Assembly: GCF_913778135.1 (NCBI RefSeq) | Contig: NZ_CAJYVU010000103.1 | Span: forward strand, 1-64,000 | DNA from: an uncultured Sphingomonas sp. | GTDB lineage: Bacteria; Pseudomonadota; Alphaproteobacteria; Sphingomonadales; Sphingomonadaceae | Direction: 5' to 3' | DNA length: 64,000 nt | Notes under the pieces: model-generated | Databases searched by the model: none | What the model saw: only the letters and a program-made list of their open reading frames with translations | Told to the model about the DNA's origin: nothing | Part shown: positions 7,217-16,698 of the stretch, one piece after another | Numbering within the stretch: the stretch's first letter is position 1 | How the letters are laid out: every line of letters starts with the position of its first letter | Position numbers and translations under genes: made by a program

Positions 7217-8017
7217 ATGAAGGACAGGAAGAAGAATTCGCTCACCTCCTCCTCGAAGGCGCTCGCGGTCACCGACCCTCGCGCCGCCATCCTGCGAGCG
7301 GGCGGTGCCGTCTCGCGTCTGGGTTCGCTCGATGCCGCGCAGGTCGACCGCGAAGCCGACGTGGTGCGCGTTCGCGACGCTGAATACGTCACGCGAGAGG
7401 GGGTGGTCGTCGCCGACGAGGTCTACTTCGCGCGGGATGCGAAGCCGACCACGGACGGACCGTGGCTGGGCGAGGCCGACAAGGTGGCCTGGCGCGATCC
7501 GGAGACCGGCTACGACTGCATCGTGCTGCGACACGAGAGCGACGGCACGCTCGGTGGCTACGTCGGCGTTCCGCACGGACATCCGCTCTGGGGCTTTGGC
7601 GCGGACGCGATCCCGTCGGGGCTCGACATCGACGTGCACGGCGGGGTCACCTACGCGCGCATCTGCGCCGAGAGACCCGCGTCCGCTCCGAGGCGACTGG
7701 CGGTCGAGGCTCGTCGGATCTGCCACGCGCACGGAGCGCGCCCGCGCACCCAGCCCGTCGGCGCGGCGGATCGGGACGCATGGTGGTTCGGCTTTCGTTG
7801 CGACCTGGTGCACGACGTCATCCCCGGTCCGCGCGATCACGGCCGACGCCGGGCGCTGGAGGCGGAGGTCGGCGCGATCTACCGCGACGACGCCTACGTG
7901 ATCGCCGAAGTGGGCGTGTTCGCCGCGCAGCTCCGCGCGGTCGCAGACGGCGAGGAGGTGGAGCCCCGCTCCGATCCGCCGCCGCCCGCGGCACTCGATC
8001 CGAAGCGGGGATCGTGA
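7217..8017 (+). CDS. Hypothetical phage/plasmid-type protein
   Basis: The ATG at 7217 has GAAAGGAAAG just upstream and opens with a Lys-rich stretch. The 266-aa product contains 'GGYVGVPHGHPLWGFGAD' followed by 'IDVHGGVTYARI' and later 'WWFGFRCDLVHDVIPGP'. This His/Asp-containing pattern recurs in uncharacterised proteins of phages and large plasmids, but its activity is not known to me. It is the third gene of the accessory cassette and is followed 2 bp later by the next start. Confidence 0.5.
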   Translation: MKDRKKNSLTSSSKALAVTDPRAAILRAGGAVSRLGSLDAAQVDREADVVRVRDAEYVTREGVVVADEVYFARDAKPTTDGPWLGEADKVAWRDPETGYDCIVLRHESDGTLGGYVGVPHGHPLWGFGADAIPSGLDIDVHGGVTYARICAERPASAPRRLAVEARRICHAHGARPRTQPVGAADRDAWWFGFRCDLVHDVIPGPRDHGRRRALEAEVGAIYRDDAYVIAEVGVFAAQLRAVADGEEVEPRSDPPPPAALDPKRGS

Positions 8018-8019
8018 GG

Positions 8020-8811
8020 ATGGCGTTCGCCTACGACCCGAACCTGCCCTGGGGCTGGTGGCTGATCCGTTCCGGCTCGATGTTCGAGGATGCGGACGGA
8101 CGGCGCTGGGATAGCGTGCGCGAGGCGTTCTGGCACGGGCGCCTGCGCTTCCCGGTCACGTCGTCGACGGACGAGCAGCTCGAACTGCTGCTTCGGCTGC
8201 TGCTCTCGATCGAATATCGCCTTCGGCCCGGTAGGGAGCGGGCGTTCGGGTTCTTCCACGGCGACCTCGTGCTCGAGCGCTTCTACATGAGCTGGCTGGC
8301 CTCCGTGGGGCTGCTGGGTTCGGGCGAGCCGACCGACTTCGATGGGCGAGACAGCCCCATGTCCGCCTTCCTCAGTCCGGAGGGCCGCGCAGCCATGCTG
8401 ATGCTGCAGGCGACGCGCGAGCCCGCCTGGGTCGATCTGCCGGCGTCGGAACTGCTTGATGCGATCGCCGCCGCGCGTCGCGACGATGCGGACGAGGCAC
8501 GCGAGCGGGCGATCATGGCGTTCGAGACCTCGGTACGCCGACTACCGAACGTGTTTGAACGCGCTCGGATCGGCAGCCGGCACATGGTGACGCTAACGGG
8601 TCACCTGGTCGATGCTCGCATGCCGACGCGTTCGCGCATGTGGAGCCTGTCCTTCGGGGACGAGCGCGCCCGCGACGACTTCTTCGCCTGGCTGGACGAG
8701 CGCGTCGCCTCGTGGGAGGATTGGGGTCGTCTCGCCTACGATAGGGGTGCCGCCGCGCTGACCGATCACCTGCTGGCGCTGTTCGTCGTCGCGTCCGGAG
8801 GACGATCGTGA
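8020..8811 (+). CDS. Hypothetical 263-aa cassette protein
   Basis: The ATG at 8020 starts 2 bp after the previous stop. A GTG at 8014 overlaps that stop and is an alternative. The product is a soluble protein rich in Trp and acidic residues ('PWGWWLIRSG', 'ARDDFFAWLDERVASWEDW'). No catalytic motif is recognised. It overlaps the next gene by 4 bp (GTGA), so the two are probably translated together. Confidence 0.5.
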   Translation: MAFAYDPNLPWGWWLIRSGSMFEDADGRRWDSVREAFWHGRLRFPVTSSTDEQLELLLRLLLSIEYRLRPGRERAFGFFHGDLVLERFYMSWLASVGLLGSGEPTDFDGRDSPMSAFLSPEGRAAMLMLQATREPAWVDLPASELLDAIAAARRDDADEARERAIMAFETSVRRLPNVFERARIGSRHMVTLTGHLVDARMPTRSRMWSLSFGDERARDDFFAWLDERVASWEDWGRLAYDRGAAALTDHLLALFVVASGGRS

Positions 8812-9623
8812 GGAGGCGCGATAGCGACGGTATCGATCTGAAGATAGGCGACCTCGACGGGTTCCCGGATGCTCCGACGGCTCGGGACCGTGCGCGGCTG
8901 CTCCAGGCGCGACGCCGCCGAGTCGAAAGCTCGAGCTCGGCGTCCGACGCGATCCGCTTGGTCGCTCTGCGCAACGAACTCTCGATGACTATCCGCTCGA
9001 TCTCCCCGCTTGCGCTGGTCGCGCTAGAGATGGAGGGGGCCTGCGTGAACGATCTCGTGTACGGGCTTCGACCGCGGTCGTCGGGTTGGCCCGGCGTGTC
9101 GCCTGATCGGTGGCGGCGCAAGCAATCGCCCAGTGACGACTTCCGTCGCCTCGTCGAGGACGATCACGGACTGCTTCCGCCCTGCTTGCTCTCCATGCGT
9201 TTTCCCGGGCCGCGGGGTCGCGCCGCCCTCTACCTGGCGGATCATTCGGTTGAGCTCTTCATGACCATCGGGCCGACGGAGATCATCACTCGACACGGTC
9301 TCGCTCAGGTGTGGCTCGGCTCCGAGGTTCCGGTTGCCATTCTGACGGGAATGGTTGGCCGAAGGCTTCGCGATCTGGTGGCGCATCGTCTGACCGAGAC
9401 GCTCGATCTCGTCGTGGTCGCGAGCAGGGCGTCGACGTCGAAGCGTTGCGGTCCGCTGCTCGTCGTCTCTTCGGGGTCTCAACCGTATTCCGTTCCCTGG
9501 CCTTGTCGGCCACTCAGCTTCGGCCCGTCGGCAACCGCACTACCTACTATGAGACGCCATGCCACCGTGGTCGCCCACGGAGATGCCGATTCGGTCGGTG
9601 ATCGCGCGCCTTGGATCGGTTGA
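8808..9623 (+). CDS. Hypothetical cassette protein, possibly frameshifted near its end
   Basis: The gene starts at a GTG that overlaps the previous stop (GTGA). The first 200 residues look like a normal protein ('VSPDRWRRKQSPSDDFRRLV', 'RAALYLADHSVELFMTIGP'). After 'TLDLVVVA' (about base 9420) the frame becomes Ser/Pro-rich and unnatural. A second frame then reads 'GVDVEALRSAARRLFGVSTV' to a stop at 9601. A single-base indel around 9420 would explain this, so the annotated C-terminus (to 9623) may be wrong. Confidence 0.45.
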   Translation: MRRRDSDGIDLKIGDLDGFPDAPTARDRARLLQARRRRVESSSSASDAIRLVALRNELSMTIRSISPLALVALEMEGACVNDLVYGLRPRSSGWPGVSPDRWRRKQSPSDDFRRLVEDDHGLLPPCLLSMRFPGPRGRAALYLADHSVELFMTIGPTEIITRHGLAQVWLGSEVPVAILTGMVGRRLRDLVAHRLTETLDLVVVASRASTSKRCGPLLVVSSGSQPYSVPWPCRPLSFGPSATALPTMRRHATVVAHGDADSVGDRAPWIG

Positions 9624-10511
9624 CGCTTAAATGGCCTCCATGCCGTCAGTCGGTGTGCGACCATTTGAACGCCGGCATCCTGCGAAACCACCCGTATCCT
9701 GCCGACAACCGGCGGTGCGGTCTTTTCTAGGAGGGCGACGCCTCCATCGTTGGTTACAGTCGCAGCAAGCACCTGAAGCGCCGCATCGGATCGCTCGGAG
9801 CTTCCCGCAAAGACACCGAACGCCGGGTGGTATCGCCGAACCTCGCCAGCGCCGAGCGCGAACGCGGCATAACCTCCCGTAAGGGCGGATCACGCTGGCC
9901 AGTCTCGCGGATGAGGTGTCTCCATGCTGGTGCCGCTAGCTCAGTCACCAAGGAGCCGTGGACATTAGTCGGGCCATCCCAAGCGACGAGCGACGCCAGG
10001 ATGCGTCGTACGGAGACCGCTTGATCAGATGATAGAACCGGCTTGGAATGGTTGGGGGAAGTGAAGCTATGTTGAAATCCGCGTTTATCAGAGTGGCCGT
10101 CGGTCTTGACGGACGCACCATAGCCGAGCGCAACGCGGTCGCGGTCTGCGTCAGCGGCCCCGCCACTTCGCTCAAACGATCCGGCGTTTTCGGCCGCGAC
10201 CGCCTGCTGAGTGAACGGCGACTCTCTGCGTCACGGCGCTCCGAACCGGACGTGCGGCATCGACCCAAAACGCTTCTGCGCAAAGCGCCATTCGGCCGCC
10301 GGCGCCGCAGCGAACCAACTGATCGGCGCTCGGCGAGTCCGGATGGATGGCGTCAGGGATCGGCGCGCGGCGCGAAATGGCCTTCAACTCGGCGCACGCC
10401 GTGCCCGTCCCGCCTCACCTACGGCAAGCGCCCCGTCCCCGCGCGGCGCTTGCCAGGTGCTTGCCAGCCTCGGAACGGCCCTTCGAAGCCCTCCGATAAC
10501 CTGTTGAAAAA
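9624..10511. other. 888-bp stretch without a confident gene; degraded acetyltransferase-like reading
   Basis: No ORF here has a good start, a ribosome site and a recognisable product. The best trace is on the minus strand at about 9630-9888. There an open stretch reads 'GGYAAFALGAGEVRRYHPAF' and ends 'GVQMVAHRLTAW', which has the feel of a GNAT acetyltransferase C-terminal half. It lacks a start and carries an upstream in-frame stop, so it would be a remnant. The part next to the tRNA (10050-10511) holds only high-GC shadow ORFs and is where an attachment site is expected. Confidence 0.3.
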
Positions 10512-10586
<75 letters not shown>

Positions 10587-10690
10587 ACTCGCGCCAAGTC
10601 GGCGACGGGAGGGCGCCTAAGAGCGGTTCGGCGCGCGATTGTCAAGGCGTGATCGGCGCTTTAGCGCGATTGCATGACCCGGCCCGCTTC

Positions 10691-10834
10691 ATGACCAAGC
10701 TTGACGATCGCGCCGCCCGACTGGCGGAACAGCTGCGCGCCAACCTGCGCCGCCGCAAGGCGCAGGCGCGCGCGAGCCGTGACGACGCGGATGCGTCCGC
10801 AACGCCAACTGAGCCGCGCCGCACGCCCGAGTAG
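10691..10834 (+). CDS. Small basic hypothetical protein (47 aa)
   Basis: The ATG at 10691 opens 'MTKLDDRAARLAEQLRANLR' and continues 'RRKAQARASRDD' to a TAG at 10834. This short helical Arg-rich pattern matches small conserved proteins I associate with sphingomonads. It is unlike the shadow ORFs around it because it is compact and amphipathic. It sits between the tRNA and the convergent aminopeptidase gene. Its function is unknown. Confidence 0.55.
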   Translation: MTKLDDRAARLAEQLRANLRRRKAQARASRDDADASATPTEPRRTPE

Positions 10835-10850
10835 CGGCGGCGCGGACAGG

Positions 10851-12650
10851 TCACGCGGCGATCGGGGCGCATTTCTCCACCAGCCATGCGCGGTCCTCCG
10901 CCGGTAGAACGGGGCCGAGCGTGTCAGCCACCCGCGCGTGATAGGCGTCGAGCCAGGTACGTTCCTCGACCGACAGCAGCGCGGCATCGATCAGGTCGCG
11001 CTCGATCGGCGCCAGCGTCAGCGTCTCAAACGCGAGCATCGTCGCCTCGCCACCGGGAAGGTCGCGTTCGACAACCAGCAGCAGGTTTTCGATGCGGATA
11101 CCGTACTCGCCCGCCTTGTAATAACCGGGTTCGTTCGACAGGATCATGCCGGCGCGTAGCGGCTCCTGCGGGCCGCCACCGGGATAGCTGGGCTTGGCGA
11201 TCCGCGCCGGACCCTCGTGCACCGCCAGGAAGCTGCCGACCCCGTGCCCGGTGCCGTGCGCGAAATCCAACCCCGCGGCCCAGAGCGGCAGGCGCGCGAG
11301 CGCGTCGAGCTGCTGGCCGCTAGTGCCCGGCGGGAAGGTCGCGGTGGCGAGCGCGATATGGCCTTTCAGCACCCGGGTGTAGCGGTCGCGCATTTCGGGC
11401 GTCGGCGCGCCCACGGGCACGACGCGGGTCACGTCGGTGGTCCCGTCGACATACTGGCCGCCTGAATCGATCAGGTACAGCTGCCCCGGCTCGATCCTGA
11501 GGTTAGACTCCTCCGTCACGTGATAATGCGGGATCGCGCCGTGCGGGCCGGTCGCGGAGATGGCGTCGAACGACAGGTCGCGGAGTTGACCGCCTTCCTC
11601 GCGGAACTGCTGCAACCGTGCGGCGGCGGACAATTCGGTCTGCCCACCACCCGGCGCCTCCGCCGCGATCCAGCGCAGGAAACGCGTCAGCGCGGCGCCG
11701 TCGCGCAGGCTGGCGGCACGGTGGCCCGCGATCTCGGCCGCATTCTTGGTCGCTTTCGGGATGATCGTCGGATCGCGGAGCGACACCGCCGTGCCGCCGC
11801 CCGCCTCGACCGCGTCGAAGATCGCCGACACTGCGAGTGCGGGATCGACCGCGACGCGCTTGCCCGCGAAGCGCGCGAGCGCGGGGGCGAAATCGGTGCG
11901 ATCGTGGACGCGAACCGCATTGCCCAGGTGCTGGTGCACCGCGTCGGTCATCTTCTCGGGCGCGACGAACAGGTCCGCGGTGCCGTCTGCGCCGACGATC
12001 GTGTAGGCGAGCGCGACCGGCGTGCGCGATACGTCCTCGCCCCGAACATTGAGCAGCCAGGCGGTCGAGTCGAGCGCGGGGATCACCACCGCGTCGGCAC
12101 CAACCTCGCCGAGCCAATCAGCAACGCGCGCGCGCTTCGCGGCCGAGCTTTCCCCGGCATGGTCGTCGGTGTGGACGGCTAACGGCGCGAGCGAGGGCGC
12201 CGGGCGATCGTCCCACACCGCGTCGATCGGATTGGATTCGACTGCGACGAGCGTCGCACCCTTGGCGGACAGCGCCGCGCGAGTCTGCTCCACCCAAGCG
12301 CGTGTGTGGAGCCACGGATCGTAGCCGACGCGCGCACCTTCGCCGACGTTTGCGGCCAGCCATTCGGCGACATTGTTCTCCGGCACCGCGACATATTGCC
12401 AGTCCTCGGCCGATACCTGCTCGCGCACCTGGATGGTGTAGCGTCCGTCGGTGAAGATCGCCGCCGTGTCCGGCAGCACCGCCGCTGCCCCCGCCGACCC
12501 GCCGAACCCCGTCAGCCAGCCGAGCCGCTGCGCGTAACCGCCGACATATTCGCTCATATATTCGTCGGTCAACGGCACGACGAAGCCGTCGAGGTGCTGG
12601 CGGGCGAGCTCGTCGCGCAAGGAGGCGAGGCGGGCGGAGTGGGTCGACAT
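10851..12650 (-). CDS. pepP: Xaa-Pro aminopeptidase (M24B family)
   Basis: The 599-aa protein has the three-part layout of long cytoplasmic aminopeptidase P: two creatinase-like N-terminal domains and a pita-bread catalytic domain. The dinuclear metal site is visible as 'LIDSGGQYVDGTTDVTR' (two Asp), 'FAHGTGHGVGSFL' (His), 'SNEPGYY' (Glu) and 'GIRIENLL' (Glu). It removes an N-terminal residue next to proline from peptides. The ATG at 12650 opens 'MSTHSARLASLRDELA', a normal start for the family. It stands alone, with the HNH gene divergent to it. Confidence 0.9.
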   Translation of the reverse strand: MSTHSARLASLRDELARQHLDGFVVPLTDEYMSEYVGGYAQRLGWLTGFGGSAGAAAVLPDTAAIFTDGRYTIQVREQVSAEDWQYVAVPENNVAEWLAANVGEGARVGYDPWLHTRAWVEQTRAALSAKGATLVAVESNPIDAVWDDRPAPSLAPLAVHTDDHAGESSAAKRARVADWLGEVGADAVVIPALDSTAWLLNVRGEDVSRTPVALAYTIVGADGTADLFVAPEKMTDAVHQHLGNAVRVHDRTDFAPALARFAGKRVAVDPALAVSAIFDAVEAGGGTAVSLRDPTIIPKATKNAAEIAGHRAASLRDGAALTRFLRWIAAEAPGGGQTELSAAARLQQFREEGGQLRDLSFDAISATGPHGAIPHYHVTEESNLRIEPGQLYLIDSGGQYVDGTTDVTRVVPVGAPTPEMRDRYTRVLKGHIALATATFPPGTSGQQLDALARLPLWAAGLDFAHGTGHGVGSFLAVHEGPARIAKPSYPGGGPQEPLRAGMILSNEPGYYKAGEYGIRIENLLLVVERDLPGGEATMLAFETLTLAPIERDLIDAALLSVEERTWLDAYHARVADTLGPVLPAEDRAWLVEKCAPIAA

Positions 12651-12834
12651 GGATATTCACCGGATGCTGCGGGTTGATAGACGACCATGTGCCAGAGCAA
12701 ACCCTGTCGCGCCAACCCGGCAGCGTCGAACGGGCGTCGCGCCGCCGGGCTTGACCGCGTGAAAGCGCCTCTGTCATCATGCCGTCATCCCCGCTCGCCA
12801 CAGCGGGCACGAGCGATGACTAGGGGGATCTGAC

Positions 12835-13401
12835 GTGTTCCATCCCGATCTGATGCGCCATCCGGACTCCTGCCCGACGCTGGTGCTGAACGCCGATTAT
12901 ACGCCGCTGTCTTATTATCCCCTGAGCATCTGGCCGTGGCAGACCGCGATCAAGGCGGTGTTCCTCGACCGTGTCGATATCGTCGCGCATTACGAGCGCG
13001 AGGTGCACAGCCCCACTCACACGATCAAGCTGCCCTCGGTCATCGCCTTGAAGCAGTTCGTCCGGCCGTCGCAATTCCCCGCCTTCACGCGCTTCAACCT
13101 GTTTTTGCGCGACAAGTTCGAGTGCCAATATTGCGGTCACGGGCGCGACCTGACGTTCGATCACGTCATCCCGCGCGCGCAAGGCGGGCGCACGACGTGG
13201 GAGAATGTCGTCACCGCCTGCTCGCCCTGCAACCTGAAGAAAGGTGGCCGCACGCCGAAGCAGGCGCACATGCCGCTGTTCCTGGAGCCGATCCGCCCGA
13301 CCAGCTGGCAGTTGCAGGAGCATGGCCGGCGCTTCCCCCCCAATTATCTGCACGCGACGTGGCGCGATTGGCTCTATTGGGACGTTGAGCTCGAGGCCTG
13401 A
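12835..13401 (+). CDS. HNH endonuclease
   Basis: A GTG start with GGGGATC upstream gives a 188-aa protein. The C-terminal half holds an HNH/zinc module: 'CQYCG', 'LTFDHVIPRAQGGRTTWENV' and 'TACSPCNLKKGGRTP' give the paired Cys ligands, the His and the Asn of the motif. The N-terminal half ('LVLNADYTPLSYYPLSIWPW') is the conserved start of this chromosomal HNH family, found widely in alphaproteobacteria. It is probably a nuclease of the McrA type, although the physiological role in this family is not known. Confidence 0.85.
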   Translation: MFHPDLMRHPDSCPTLVLNADYTPLSYYPLSIWPWQTAIKAVFLDRVDIVAHYEREVHSPTHTIKLPSVIALKQFVRPSQFPAFTRFNLFLRDKFECQYCGHGRDLTFDHVIPRAQGGRTTWENVVTACSPCNLKKGGRTPKQAHMPLFLEPIRPTSWQLQEHGRRFPPNYLHATWRDWLYWDVELEA

Positions 13402-13443
13402 CGCGATCTGGTCGGGTTTCGAGGTCGATCAAAAGGGGACGTG

Positions 13444-13881
13444 ATGCGGTTGTTGCTGGTTGGCGGGTGCGCGCTCGCGCTGGTGGCCTGTTCGGGCAAG
13501 TCGGCGGACGAGAAGGCAATGCAGAACGCCGAACTCGCGAACTACACCCCGCCCTTCGTCATGTCGCGGCTCGACTTCGGCGGCGTGATCGAGCGGCGTT
13601 TTCGTCGGCTCGACGCCAACAGCGACGACAGGCTGGAACCGAGCGAGATCTCGCCGCGCCGCCGCGACTTCGTGATGCAGTTTGACACGAACAAGGACGG
13701 GTTCATCAGTTCCGATGAGTGGAGCCGCGGGATGCTCGCCTGGTTCGACCGGCAGGACCTGAATCACGACGGCACCGTCACGAGCGACGAGCGTGAGCGC
13801 GCGCGTGAACTGAACGACGCCGACCTGCCCACACCCGATGACGAGCCCGCGAACAACAGCACGGCTGCTGCGGCGGGCTAA
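13444..13881 (+). CDS. EF-hand lipoprotein
   Basis: ATG 13444 is preferred over the GTG three bases earlier because AAAGGGG lies at good spacing. The start 'MRLLLVGGCALALVAC' is a lipoprotein signal with the lipobox ending in Cys16. Three EF-hand loops follow: 'DANSDDRLEPSE', 'DTNKDGFISSDE' and 'DLNHDGTVTSDE'. The 145-aa protein is therefore a membrane-anchored, probably periplasmic calcium-binding protein. A gap of about 70 bp separates it from the PEP carboxylase gene. Confidence 0.85.
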   Translation: MRLLLVGGCALALVACSGKSADEKAMQNAELANYTPPFVMSRLDFGGVIERRFRRLDANSDDRLEPSEISPRRRDFVMQFDTNKDGFISSDEWSRGMLAWFDRQDLNHDGTVTSDERERARELNDADLPTPDDEPANNSTAAAAG

Positions 13882-13950
13882 AGCTGGGGTAAACACCGGC
13901 GACGGCGATCGGTGGTTGACCGCGTCGGTGGTGCGACGCAGCATGGCGGC

Positions 13951-16617
13951 ATGACCCTGCCTCCGATCACCAACAACCCCGACGTGCGCTATCTCGGTCG
14001 CGTGCTCGGCGACGTTATTCGCGCCTACGGAGGCGAGAAATTGTACGAGCGGACGGAGGCGATCCGATCCGCCTCGGTCGAGCGGCATCGCGGCGGCGAC
14101 GCGTCGCCCGACGCCGAGCTAGGTGCGCTCGACCTCGACGAGACGCTCGACTTCGTGCGCGGGTTCATGCTGTTCTCGATGCTCGCCAATCTGGCCGAGG
14201 ACCGGCAGGGGTTCGCCGCGGAGAAAGGCGCCGACATGGCCGCCGCGCTGGAGCGGCTGGCGGGTGAGGGGATCGACCGCGACGCGGTGATCGCGCTGCT
14301 CGACCACGCGCTCGTCGCGCCCGTGCTGACCGCGCACCCGACCGAAGTGCGGCGCAAGAGCATGATCGACCACCGCAACCGGATCGCGCAGCTGATGGCG
14401 ATGCGCGACCGCGGCGCCGAGGTGACACCCGAGGGCGATCTGGTTGACGAGGCGATCGTGCGGCAGGTCGCATTGCTGTGGCAGACGCGCGTCCTCCGGC
14501 GCGAACGGCTCTACGTGGTCGACGAAGTCGAAACCGCGCTCAGTTACCTGCGCGACGTGTTCCTGCCGGTCATCCCCGCGCTCTACCAGCGCTGGGACCG
14601 CGCGCTGGGCACGCGCGTGCCGTCGTTCCTGCGCCCGGGAAGCTGGATCGGCGGCGACCGCGACGGCAATCCGTTCGTCACTGCGGACTCGCTTCGCACC
14701 GCGCTCGCACGCGCGTCGGAGGCGGTGCTGGGCTTCTACCTCGAACAGCTGCACGCCATGGGGCAGGAGCTGTCGATCTCGACCAATCACGCCGCGGTCG
14801 ATGGCGAGGTCGCGCGACTGGCCGAGGCGAGCGGCGACGTGGCCGAGAGCCGCAGCGACGAGCCTTATCGCCGCGCGCTATCGGGCATCTACGCGCGCAC
14901 CGCAGCAACCTTTGCCAAGCTGGTCGGCAAGCCTGCGCCGCGGCCGGGTGCGCTCAAGGGCGAACCTTACGGCGATCCCGCTGCCCTGCGCGCCGATCTG
15001 GTCGCGATTGCGCGCCCGCTGGCGCATGGCGGTGACGGGCTGCTCGGCACCGGCGGCGCGATCGGGCGACTGATCCGCGCAGTCGACGTGTTCGGCTTTC
15101 ATCTGGCGACCCTCGACCTGCGGCAGAACAGCGCGGTGCACGAGCGCGTCGTGGCGGAGATGCTGCGCGTCGCTGGCGTGTGCGACGACTATGCGACGCT
15201 TGACGAGGATGAGCGCGTTGCGCTGCTCAGGCGCGAACTCGCCAGTCCGCGCCCGCTCACCTCGCGCTTCGCCGATTACTCGGACGAGACCGCGGGCGAA
15301 CTCGCGATCGTTCAGGCCGCGGCGGACGCGCACCGAGCCTACGGACCGGCGTGCATCCGCCAGTACATCGTGTCGATGTGCACCTCGGTCAGCGACCTGC
15401 TCGAGGTTCACCTGCTGCTCAAGGAAGTCGGGCTCTACCGGCCGGGCGATCCGGCCACCGCCGACGTGATGGCGGTACCGTTGTTCGAGACGATCGGCGA
15501 CCTGGAGGCCGCGCCGGCAGTAATGACCGCCTGGTTCGCCATTCCCGAGGTCGCCGCGATTGCCACCACGCGTGGCCATCAAGAGGTGATGATCGGCTAT
15601 TCCGACAGCAACAAGGACGGCGGCTATCTGACCTCGACGTGGCAATTGTCGAAGGCGTCGACCGCGCTCAAGCCCGTGTTCGAGGCCGCGGGCGTCGGTA
15701 TGCAGCTGTTCCACGGGCGCGGCGGCGCGGTCGGGCGCGGCGGCGGCTCGTCGTTCGCCGCGATCCGCGCGCAACCGCCGGGCACCGTGCAGGGCCGCAT
15801 CCGCATCACCGAACAGGGTGAGGTGATCGCGGGCAAGTACGGCACGCGCGAGAGTGCGATGACCAATCTCGAGGCGATGGCGTCGGCGACCCTGCTCACC
15901 AGTCTCGAACCCGCGCCTTTGTCGAACAGCGAGAACGAGACGTTCGGCGCTGCGATGGACCGCATCTCCGACGCGGCGTTTCGCGCCTATCGCGGGCTGG
16001 TGTACGAGACCGAAGGATTCCGCACCTTCTTCCGCCAGATGACGCCGATTGCCGAGATCGCGGGATTGAAGATCGGCAGCCGTCCGGCCAGCCGCAAAAA
16101 GTCGGACGCGATCGAGGATCTGCGCGCGATTCCCTGGGTGTTCAGCTGGGCGCAGGCACGCGTGATGCTGCCGGGCTGGTACGGGGTCGGGCAGGCGCTC
16201 GGCCAGTTCGAAGACCGCGCGCTGCTCAAGGAGATGGCGGAGGCTTGGCCGCTGTTCGGCGCCACCCTCGCCAACATGGAGATGGTGCTGGCGAAGTCCG
16301 ACATGGCGCTTGCCGCCCGCTACGCGGGGCTGGTCGAGGACGGTGCTTTGCGCGACCGCGTGTTCGGCCGCATCCGCGACGACTGGCACCTGACCCGCGA
16401 CCAGTTGCTCGAGGTGACGAGCCAGGCGCGCTTGCTCGAGAAGCACCCCGCGCTCGACGCGTCGATCCGGTTGCGTCTGCCCTATATCGAGCCGCTCAAC
16501 CTGCTCCAGATTGAGCTGATCAAGCGCAACCGCGCTGGCGAGGACGATGCGCGGGTGCGTGAGGGTATCCTGCTGTCGATCAACGCAATCGCGACCGCGC
16601 TGCGTAATTCTGGATGA
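13951..16617 (+). CDS. ppc: Phosphoenolpyruvate carboxylase
   Basis: The 888-aa protein carries all the PEPC signatures: 'LTAHPTEVRRKS' (catalytic His region), 'SWIGGDRDGNP', 'GYSDSNKDGGYLTSTW' (the Lys/Asp PEP site) and 'LFHGRGGAVGRGGG' (glycine loop). The end 'NAIATALRNSG' is the invariant PEPC C-terminus. It makes oxaloacetate from PEP and bicarbonate to refill the TCA cycle. The ORF extends to GTG 13912, but ATG 13951 ('MTLPPITNNPDVRYLG') matches the family start. It is monocistronic here. Confidence 0.95.
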   Translation: MTLPPITNNPDVRYLGRVLGDVIRAYGGEKLYERTEAIRSASVERHRGGDASPDAELGALDLDETLDFVRGFMLFSMLANLAEDRQGFAAEKGADMAAALERLAGEGIDRDAVIALLDHALVAPVLTAHPTEVRRKSMIDHRNRIAQLMAMRDRGAEVTPEGDLVDEAIVRQVALLWQTRVLRRERLYVVDEVETALSYLRDVFLPVIPALYQRWDRALGTRVPSFLRPGSWIGGDRDGNPFVTADSLRTALARASEAVLGFYLEQLHAMGQELSISTNHAAVDGEVARLAEASGDVAESRSDEPYRRALSGIYARTAATFAKLVGKPAPRPGALKGEPYGDPAALRADLVAIARPLAHGGDGLLGTGGAIGRLIRAVDVFGFHLATLDLRQNSAVHERVVAEMLRVAGVCDDYATLDEDERVALLRRELASPRPLTSRFADYSDETAGELAIVQAAADAHRAYGPACIRQYIVSMCTSVSDLLEVHLLLKEVGLYRPGDPATADVMAVPLFETIGDLEAAPAVMTAWFAIPEVAAIATTRGHQEVMIGYSDSNKDGGYLTSTWQLSKASTALKPVFEAAGVGMQLFHGRGGAVGRGGGSSFAAIRAQPPGTVQGRIRITEQGEVIAGKYGTRESAMTNLEAMASATLLTSLEPAPLSNSENETFGAAMDRISDAAFRAYRGLVYETEGFRTFFRQMTPIAEIAGLKIGSRPASRKKSDAIEDLRAIPWVFSWAQARVMLPGWYGVGQALGQFEDRALLKEMAEAWPLFGATLANMEMVLAKSDMALAARYAGLVEDGALRDRVFGRIRDDWHLTRDQLLEVTSQARLLEKHPALDASIRLRLPYIEPLNLLQIELIKRNRAGEDDARVREGILLSINAIATALRNSG

Positions 16618-16698
16618 GGCTGGCCTGTTCTCGGGTCAGCTCAGAAGGACGTGATCGGCTCGCCGCCGCTGGGTCGCGAACTTAACTGTTCGCCGGCT

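Noticed and set aside
6239-7840. 533-aa minus-strand ORF across the exonuclease gene
   Set aside because: Antisense of a gene with complete DEDDh motifs and a good ribosome site.
14878-16446. 522-aa minus-strand ORF inside ppc
   Set aside because: Antisense shadow of PEP carboxylase in high-G+C DNA; Arg/His/Gly-rich with no family pattern.
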